The notes under the pieces are model-generated. The model was not told the origin of the DNA. It ran no database searches and saw only the letters and a program-made list of their open reading frames with translations. Position numbers and translations under genes: made by a program. A stretch of DNA of 64,000 nucleotides from S5-A14a sp050908895 (GTDB lineage: Bacteria; Bacillota; Clostridia; Peptostreptococcales; Anaerovoracaceae): the NCBI GenBank assembly GCA_050908895.1, contig CP171222.1, forward strand, positions 806,001 through 870,000. The letters run 5' to 3'. How positions within the stretch are numbered: position 1 is the stretch's first letter; every line of letters begins with the position of its first letter. Positions 59,187 through 64,000 of the stretch are shown piece after piece.

Positions 59187-60359
59187 TTATAACTGGCGAT
59201 TTCGGTATCGTTGCGCGCCGGCTGCATTTCTGCATTGTTCGCAACAGTAGTGTTTATTCGTCCTCGTTGCTTCTACCAGGAAGAACCTATCTCGCTTACA
59301 ATTCGGGTTTTCGCATTCTTTATACATCTCGCCATTTCTCATATAGAAAATCGAAAAATAAAGGGCTTCTATGAGTGTATCGACCTGCCATGTAGCGGTT
59401 AGCTTGCCGCCGTTATACTTCGGATGGATGCCACGAATGTTGTGGTTGATCTCCTCCGCCACGACAATCCTTGCGATCTTCAACAGAGCCTTCTTAAAGG
59501 AATCATCAAGCGCATCCTCGCTGAATGTCGTATATGATTTGAAGCCGCCGAAATAAACCTCTTTTATAACGGACACTTCTGTCTGGAGATGATAAAAGAA
59601 ATCTATAAGGAACCGGGTCTCTTCGTCCACATCCTTACATCCCATGTACATTGCCATTAAGTTCTTAAACCACGGGTCTTTGCTACCTTGCAGATTCGTA
59701 TCGGAGCCGCTTCTCACAGCGTTATAAAAACTGATGTCGACAGCATTTTTCTTTCCGAGAAATGCATCGTCTACAGAGTACGTTCCGTTCGCAGTAACTT
59801 CCGGCTCCCTACTCAAATCCGGGAACAGATTATAGGAGTCAAGCAGATTCTTGAAATGATGGGAACAAGTCGAAAAAACCTCATCGCCGATCCGAAGTTC
59901 AGTCACGGGAGCAAAAAGTAAATAGACTACATGAATAAGGACTCCCTTGTAATCCTTTTTGTTGATGCAACTGTATAGCCTTATGGTGGACTTAATTCTG
60001 TTGATTATTTCCATTAGGTCGCTTGCTTCAATGGCCGTGTACTCATTTTCCGGCAGCGGATATAAGAATCCATATTTTTCAATAAACTCGATATGTTTGT
60101 CTATGTCTCCCTTGGGAAGGGCGAGCAGCTTGCCCAGGATATTTTTCTCATGAATGCCGCCGGCAATGCCGGTCATATTCAAACCGTCTTTCGGCGCATA
60201 GGAGAACAATAGCTGTGTACTTGTGTCGGGGCAAACTTTGAGGGTAACAGTCGGAGCCTCGTCGGGAGAAGTATTTACCGTATCTTTTGCGCAGAGACAG
60301 CCGTATCCCTCGTGCTGAAACATTGTTTTTAATGAAATTCCAGATGTTTTTTCGTCCAT
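59187..60359 (-). CDS. Uncharacterised protein with C-terminal CGNR-like zinc finger
   Basis: Protein of 390 residues, encoded opposite to the restriction operon. I do not recognise the first 340 residues, which look mixed alpha/beta with a helical second half. The last 45 residues have CENPNCKRDRFFL, then HYCCEQCRNAAGAQRYRNRQ, four cysteines spaced as in CGNR-type treble-clef fingers, a likely nucleic-acid-binding end. The start has GGAAAGG upstream on the minus strand and a good promoter at 60465-60493. It could be a regulator or part of the defence island. Confidence 0.6.
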   Translation of the reverse strand: MDEKTSGISLKTMFQHEGYGCLCAKDTVNTSPDEAPTVTLKVCPDTSTQLLFSYAPKDGLNMTGIAGGIHEKNILGKLLALPKGDIDKHIEFIEKYGFLYPLPENEYTAIEASDLMEIINRIKSTIRLYSCINKKDYKGVLIHVVYLLFAPVTELRIGDEVFSTCSHHFKNLLDSYNLFPDLSREPEVTANGTYSVDDAFLGKKNAVDISFYNAVRSGSDTNLQGSKDPWFKNLMAMYMGCKDVDEETRFLIDFFYHLQTEVSVIKEVYFGGFKSYTTFSEDALDDSFKKALLKIARIVVAEEINHNIRGIHPKYNGGKLTATWQVDTLIEALYFSIFYMRNGEMYKECENPNCKRDRFFLVEATRTNKHYCCEQCRNAAGAQRYRNRQL

Positions 60360-60464
60360 AACGACATTTTCCTTTCCGTGGGGCTATCCAAAACAGGCTC
60401 CGCTTTTACAGAAACCATTATCTTTGACAGCTTTGGGGTTCCCGTTCGGGAGCCCTTTTCTCTT

Positions 60465-60493
60465 ATTATACACAAAAGTAATGGGAAATACAA
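60465..60493 (-). promoter_or_regulatory. Promoter of the zinc-finger gene with TAATGGG motifs
   Basis: On the minus strand TTGTAT (60488-60493), a 17-base spacer and TATAAT (60465-60470). TAATGGG occurs at 60479-60485 and 60523-60529 and inverted at 60500-60506, possible operator sites. A GGGTTCCC/GGGAGCCC hairpin at 60436-60456 would lie in the 5' leader. Confidence 0.65.
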
Positions 60494-60630
60494 TATAAAC
60501 CCATTATATAAGATGTTAAAAATAATGGGCTTTCTTGGGAAATTTTCTTACTCTTCCTTGCAGAGTACAATAAAGATGCTGCCAATGGTGGCGGCAAAAT
60601 CAATCTCTTAGTCCGAATAGCGCTATAAGG

Positions 60631-60775
60631 ACGGAGGGATGCATAAGAGTTCGGAACACAGCGATGACGGCTGTGTTTGGAACGAAGATGCTCCCACCGT
60701 AGTTTCGTGCGCCTTTTTTTCGGCTATCGAAGCCTGTGGTCATCTTCAACCGCAGGCTCTTTTGTGTCCCTCCGT
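60631..60775 (+). ncRNA. Candidate structured RNA or leader
   Basis: A closing stem ACGGAGGGA (60631-60639) with TCCCTCCGT (60767-60775) encloses AACACAGC/GCTGTGTT (60655-60677), a weaker TTCG...CGAA stem around a T7 loop (60703-60730), and AGCCTGTGG/CCGCAGGCT (60731-60758, one G-T pair). This is a multi-branch fold in a region without a convincing gene, just before a GC-rich operon. I do not match it to a known RNA class. Bases 60530-60630 hold nothing that I recognise. Confidence 0.5.
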
Positions 60776-60801
60776 ACCGCTCGGACGGAAAGGACACTGC
60801 A

Positions 60802-61416
60802 ATGAAGAGCAACGATTCAAAGAAACGCAAGAGTGGGTTCAATCCCAACCGTACCTGTTATCTAACGGCGGACGGCAAGTATTACTGCTACGAACGCTGG
60901 GACGATGACGCAAAGTGCGTGGTTACACAGCGGCTTGAGGTCGGCAAAGACCTGTCGCTCGAACTGACCATCATGCTTGATGAGTCCGATCACGACATGG
61001 ATCTGCAGGATCGCTACGAGGGCGAACTGCGCGATCCCCTGTTTGATGCCAAGGTGAACAGCTACAAGGCCGATCCCGACAACGAGGATGCGGTCGATCC
61101 CTGGGACACGCTTGCCGACAAGGGCGGCAGCCCGGAAGACGCCATGTTCGCCGAACCGGAGCCGAAGAATCCGCAGGCGGAGCAGGCGCGCCGCGTCATT
61201 GATGAGGAATGCACGGAGTCGCAGCAGGACTTCTTCTTCGAGCATTTCGGCAAGGGTACTCCGCTTGAGGAGATGCGTCAGGCTGAAGCTGAGCAGACGG
61301 GCAAGCTGCCGTCCTCTGCGGCAATGACCAACCGCAAGAACAAGATTATCGACAAGGTCGCTAAGTCCTTTGGGGTCGAGCGTGTGAAACGCCACAAGTA
61401 CCCGAAGAAGGACTGA
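60802..61416 (+). CDS. Conserved phage/ICE protein, possible HTH
   Basis: Acidic protein of about 204 residues. The N-terminus is KKRKSGFNPNRTCYLTADGK then YYCYERWDDDAKCVVTQRLE; the middle is acidic and poorly ordered; the end TESQQDFFFEHFGKGTPLEE then KIIDKVAKSFGVERVKRHKY may be a helix-turn-helix. I know this pattern from clostridial ICE and phage operons but no function. ATG 60802 is used (GGAAAGGACA upstream). It is the first gene after the possible structured RNA, suggesting that the RNA controls the operon. Confidence 0.6.
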   Translation: MKSNDSKKRKSGFNPNRTCYLTADGKYYCYERWDDDAKCVVTQRLEVGKDLSLELTIMLDESDHDMDLQDRYEGELRDPLFDAKVNSYKADPDNEDAVDPWDTLADKGGSPEDAMFAEPEPKNPQAEQARRVIDEECTESQQDFFFEHFGKGTPLEEMRQAEAEQTGKLPSSAAMTNRKNKIIDKVAKSFGVERVKRHKYPKKD

Positions 61417-61473
61417 GCCGTGAGCGGCGGCACATACGGCGGTCGGAGTCCTCCCCGGCCGCACCTCTTCGGA

Positions 61474-61499
61474 GGGTTGAATTTCCCGGTAGTGAGTGA
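61474..61499 (+). repeat. Intergenic repeat, copy A
   Basis: GGGTTGAATTTCCCGGTAGT, then GAGTGA. The same block, with three changes, precedes the gene at 63249. Its TTGA...CCC...GGTAG layout is also like the repeats at 44281 and 48880. Confidence 0.6.
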
Positions 61500-61557
61500 G
61501 GAAGGAAATACATCCATCCTCCGCAGCAATGCAGATCAGGAACAGGAGGACGAACCT

Positions 61558-61761
61558 ATGAAGTTAAAACACAAAATAAAAATCAATGTTGCAGACAGGA
61601 ACGGGCATAAGCAGGAAGTCCTGCAGAGCGAACACAGGAGCATTCCAAAAAGGCTGCTCACCTTTCTCTTCGGAGATTTCTGCGAGGTTCTCGTGCTGAC
61701 GCCGGGTGAAACCGTGCAGGGCATCGAGATCAAGGAAATGCGGGGTGACGGCAATGAATGA
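61558..61761 (+). CDS. Small early protein of the GC-rich operon
   Basis: Protein of 67 residues: KLKHKIKINVADRNGHKQEV, KRLLTFLFGDFCEVLVLTPG, then IEIKEMRGDGNE. It shares its strand-helix-strand order and RLL-FLFG motif with the small gene at 44356. Function unknown; both lie at the front of replication genes. ATG 61558 has AGGAGGA; the upstream in-frame extension covers the intergenic repeat and is not likely coding. It overlaps the SNF2 gene by eight bases. Confidence 0.62.
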   Translation: MKLKHKIKINVADRNGHKQEVLQSEHRSIPKRLLTFLFGDFCEVLVLTPGETVQGIEIKEMRGDGNE

Positions 61762-63193
61762 GAACATCGAACTGATGATGCCGATAAAGGCTGCTCCGTA
61801 TGACCATCAGAAAAAGGCCTTTGCATTCGCCTGCGACAAGTTCGGTGTATTTGACGAGCGTCTTAAGAGCCGCGGCACGGCGCTTTTGATGGAGATGGGC
61901 ACCGGCAAAACGATAGTAAGCATCGCCGTTGCCGGATGTATGTACCAATACGGCAAAGTCAACCGGGTGCTGGTGGTAGCGCCGCTTTCCATCCTCGGCG
62001 TGTGGGAGGAAGAATTCGAGAAATTCGCCGACTTCCCTTATTCGCTTACCATTCTGAAAGGCACATCGGCGAAGAAAAAGGAGCAGCTGACAAAACTGCC
62101 CGACGAGGGCTTGCAGGTCGTGGTCGTGAATTATGAATCGGCGTGGAGGCTCGAAAAGGAACTGATGGCATATAACGCCGACCTGGTGATCGCGGACGAA
62201 GCGCATAAGCTGAAGGAGAACCGCACCTCCCAGAGCAAGGGGATGCACCACATCGGCGATAAGGCGAAGTACAAGCTGCTCCTCACGGGCACGGTCATCA
62301 CGAACCGCGAACTGGATGTGTTCTCGCAGTACCGATTCCTTAATCCGCAGATATTTGGCACATCGTTTTATGCCTTCCGCAATCAGTATTTTGACATGGG
62401 CGGCTACGGCAATCACACGCCGATCTTCCGTAAATGGATGACCGAGGACTTCCTTCGGAAGCTCCACTCCGTGGCGTACCGCGTGACAAAAGCGGAGTGC
62501 CTTGACCTTCCCGCGATTACGGAAGAAGTCCGTACCGTGGATTTGGAGAAGGATGCCATAAAACTCTATGACAGCATTGAGGACGAAAGCTACGCCGAAC
62601 TGGACGAGTCGGAGGTCACCACGGCGAACATCCTCACACGGCTCCTGCGCCTGTCGCAGATTACGGGCGGCCACCTTACCGATGACGATGGCGTGGTCAA
62701 CACCGTGAGCCGCGCCAAGCTGGACGCTCTTTCCGACATTATCGATTCCGCTATGGCCGAGGATAAGAAGCTCGTTATTATGGCTCGTTTCGTGCCGGAA
62801 CTGGACGATATCCAGGAGCTTCTCGAAAAGAAAAAGATCGGCTACGCCGTGGTTCGCGGTGGCGTGAAGGACCGCGACAATGAAATCCACCGTTTCCAGT
62901 ATGACGATAGGTGCCGCGTGTTCGTGGGGCAGATCGCGGCTGCGGGACTCGGCATCACGCTCACGGCGGCAAGCACGATGGTGTTTTATTCCCTCGACTA
63001 CAGCATGAGCAATTTCGAGCAGGCGAAGGCTCGTATCCACAGAGCGGGTCAGAAAGAGAACTGCCACTACATCTACCTCGTGTGCCGGGGAACGGTCGAC
63101 CGCAAGGTCTTATATGCGCTCCGTCAGAAAATGAACCTCGCAAAGATGCTCGTGGACGATTACCGCAAGGGCAGGAATCCCTTTAAGAACTGA
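61754..63193 (+). CDS. SNF2-family helicase, GC-rich copy
   Basis: DNA translocase of 479 residues. Motifs: PYDHQKKAFAFACDKFG (Q-like), LLMEMGTGKTIVSIAVAG (Walker A), LVIADEAHKLKENRTSQ (DEAH), LLLTGTVITNRELD, and FEQAKARIHRAGQKENCHYI (motif VI). It is only distantly like the AT-rich SNF2 at 2.18 kb, with a canonical DEAH box instead of DELS. ATG 61754 lies in the end of the preceding gene. It belongs to the replication operon of the right-hand element. Confidence 0.92.
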   Translation: MNENIELMMPIKAAPYDHQKKAFAFACDKFGVFDERLKSRGTALLMEMGTGKTIVSIAVAGCMYQYGKVNRVLVVAPLSILGVWEEEFEKFADFPYSLTILKGTSAKKKEQLTKLPDEGLQVVVVNYESAWRLEKELMAYNADLVIADEAHKLKENRTSQSKGMHHIGDKAKYKLLLTGTVITNRELDVFSQYRFLNPQIFGTSFYAFRNQYFDMGGYGNHTPIFRKWMTEDFLRKLHSVAYRVTKAECLDLPAITEEVRTVDLEKDAIKLYDSIEDESYAELDESEVTTANILTRLLRLSQITGGHLTDDDGVVNTVSRAKLDALSDIIDSAMAEDKKLVIMARFVPELDDIQELLEKKKIGYAVVRGGVKDRDNEIHRFQYDDRCRVFVGQIAAAGLGITLTAASTMVFYSLDYSMSNFEQAKARIHRAGQKENCHYIYLVCRGTVDRKVLYALRQKMNLAKMLVDDYRKGRNPFKN

Positions 63194-63206
63194 CCTTTCG
63201 CACAGG

Positions 63207-63231
63207 GGGTTGAATTCCTCGGTAGTAAGTG
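63207..63231 (+). repeat. Intergenic repeat, copy B
   Basis: GGGTTGAATTCCTCGGTAGT, then AAGTG, followed by AAAGGAGGT, the ribosome-binding site of the next gene. Copy A is at 61474. Confidence 0.6.
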
Positions 63232-63248
63232 AAAGGAGGTAGTCACCG

Positions 63249-63659
63249 ATGGAGAACACACAAATCTTTGAAATGGCTGACAGGCTCAAGACTCTGCAGG
63301 AACAGAAGAAGGACCTCGAAGCACAGACCAAGGCTCTGGCTGCGGAGATTGCCGAACTGGACGAGCAGCTTTCCGATGCAATGACAGAAGCCGAACTTGA
63401 CCGCTTCTCCCGTAACGGCAGCACGTTCTATCTGAAGAGCAGATTGTTCGCGTCCCCGGCATCCGGCCGCAAGGACGAGATGATGCAGGCTCTGAAAGAA
63501 AACGGATACGGCAGCCTGGTCGTGGAGACGGTCAACGCAAACACACTCGCATCCTTCATCAAGGAGCAGCGGGAAGCCACGGGCGAGGACGTCCCGGCAT
63601 GGCTCGGCGATACCGTCAGTACTTACGAAAAAGTGTCGGTCGGCATCCGCAAGTCGTAG
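63249..63659 (+). CDS. Coiled-coil phage/ICE protein
   Basis: Protein of 136 residues. The N-terminal 50 residues are a coiled coil (ADRLKTLQEQKKDLEAQTKA then LAAEIAELDEQLSDAM). A small alpha/beta part follows, with FSRNGSTFYLKSRLF and MMQALKENGYGSLVVETVNA. It resembles the Gp157/nuclease-inhibitor type of phage accessory proteins in layout only; I cannot assign it. ATG 63249 has AAAGGAGGTAG. Confidence 0.6.
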   Translation: MENTQIFEMADRLKTLQEQKKDLEAQTKALAAEIAELDEQLSDAMTEAELDRFSRNGSTFYLKSRLFASPASGRKDEMMQALKENGYGSLVVETVNANTLASFIKEQREATGEDVPAWLGDTVSTYEKVSVGIRKS

Positions 63660-63725
63660 GAACACCGATTCACTGCACCAATGCAAAAACCACAACTTAT
63701 TTCATTTCATAGGAGGACATTGATC

Positions 63726-64000
63726 ATGTCAGATAAGAAGAATACTGAGATTGCAGTGAACGAGGGTTTCGCTGCACTTGCAAACAGAGACGTACTGAAC
63801 GAGGCGATGGCGGACGATTGCCAGGGGCTTGAGTTTTCCTTTGACCGCGTGAAGCTGCCCGCAGGCGGCGGCACAGCTTTCGAGATTCCCTCCGCCGAGA
63901 GCGATGAGTCCGAGATGGCGAAGGACATCACCGGCGTTATCGTCTACAACCATCCGGCTTATGCCTACTACCACGACAAGTATACGGGCGGGAACAATCC
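63726..64000 (+). CDS. Conserved element protein, 3' end outside window
   Basis: The frame from ATG 63726 (AGGAGGACATTG upstream) is open to the window end, so about 91 residues are visible: EIAVNEGFAALANRDVLNEA, then GLEFSFDRVKLPAGGGTAFE and ITGVIVYNHPAYAYYHDKYT. Proteins like this follow SNF2-type genes in clostridial ICEs and prophages; I know no function. An OB-fold or ssDNA-binding role is possible from context only. Confidence 0.6.
   Translation, partial: MSDKKNTEIAVNEGFAALANRDVLNEAMADDCQGLEFSFDRVKLPAGGGTAFEIPSAESDESEMAKDITGVIVYNHPAYAYYHDKYTGGNN

Larger units (their letters stand above)
53400..64000 (+). mobile_element. Second, GC-richer mobile element carrying a restriction island
   Basis: From about 53.4 kb codon use and GC content rise clearly, and again from 60.6 kb. 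Contents are a four-hairpin region, a LlaJI-like restriction operon, a convergent zinc-finger gene and the start of a phage/ICE-type replication operon (SNF2 helicase and helpers) that runs off the window. Both halves may be one element or two; no ends were identified. Confidence 0.55.

Noticed and set aside
60862..61464. Minus-strand reading frame of 200 codons
   Set aside because: Overlaps a plus-strand gene with a good ribosome-binding site and operon context; likely a GC artefact.
61730..63067. Minus-strand reading frame of 445 codons under the GC-rich SNF2 gene
   Set aside because: A shadow caused by high GC; the plus strand has all helicase motifs.
1..64000. CRISPR arrays, tRNA or rRNA genes
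   Set aside because: No regularly spaced repeats and no TTC-loop or rRNA-like sequence were seen on either strand.

Overview
The window is almost entirely mobile DNA from a low-GC Gram-positive anaerobe (Bacillota; a Clostridia/Tissierellia-type or streptococcal host is plausible but not proven). The grounds are strong GGAGG ribosome-binding sites, frequent TTG/GTG starts, AT-rich codon use, an HK97-type siphoprophage, a Tn1549/CTn-like conjugative remnant and a Tn4451-like mobilizable transposon. From about 53.4 kb the DNA becomes clearly more GC-rich, and more so again from about 60.6 kb, so the right end comes from different donors. No tRNA, rRNA or CRISPR array was seen.

Layout. 1-7.06 kb: prophage replication and packaging start (primase-helicase, VRR-NUC nuclease, SNF2 helicase, sigma-like late regulator, HNH nuclease, small terminase, S-adenosylmethionine synthetase, ParB-methyltransferase). 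7.06-22.47 kb: a foreign element inserted inside the methyltransferase gene, whose 3' end resumes at 22.47 kb. This element is an ICE remnant (KilA-N, CD1845-like, replication initiator, PcfB, virD4, ssb, Maff2). Its virD4 gene is itself split by a 5.7-kb Tn4451-like transposon (10.29-15.98 kb: TnpX-like recombinase, TnpW, two GNAT cargo genes, MOBQ-type oriT and relaxase). The rest of its conjugation operon is replaced by a single-chain restriction-modification-specificity gene with a G9 tract, a second DUF3847-oriT copy and a decapitated serine recombinase. 22.6-44.2 kb: the prophage resumes (cytosine methyltransferase, large terminase, toxin-antitoxin pair, portal, ClpP, capsid, tail with a -1 frameshift site, a MATE efflux cargo insertion, tape measure, baseplate, holin, amidase). 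44.3-53.3 kb: an early replication module (DUF2800, DUF2815, DNA polymerase) unusually placed after lysis, twin overlapping serine recombinases and a MerR regulator. 53.5-59.2 kb: a region with four hairpins, then a LlaJI-like restriction system (HTH protein, amino-methyltransferase, C5-methyltransferase, McrB-like motor, nuclease). 59.2-64 kb: a convergent zinc-finger gene, a possibly structured RNA, and the start of a GC-rich replication operon with a second SNF2 helicase.

How it works together. The prophage carries its own AdoMet supply (MetK) beside two methyltransferases, and a sigma-like activator gene next to paired ATGTCC repeats that look like the late-promoter site. The nested insertions have broken the phage methyltransferase, the ICE coupling protein and the ICE recombinase, so the ICE layer looks immobile, while the inner transposon and the phage twin recombinases look intact. 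Two complete restriction systems and an efflux pump are the clearest cargo for the host. Function calls rest on recognised motifs read by eye; no database search was run.
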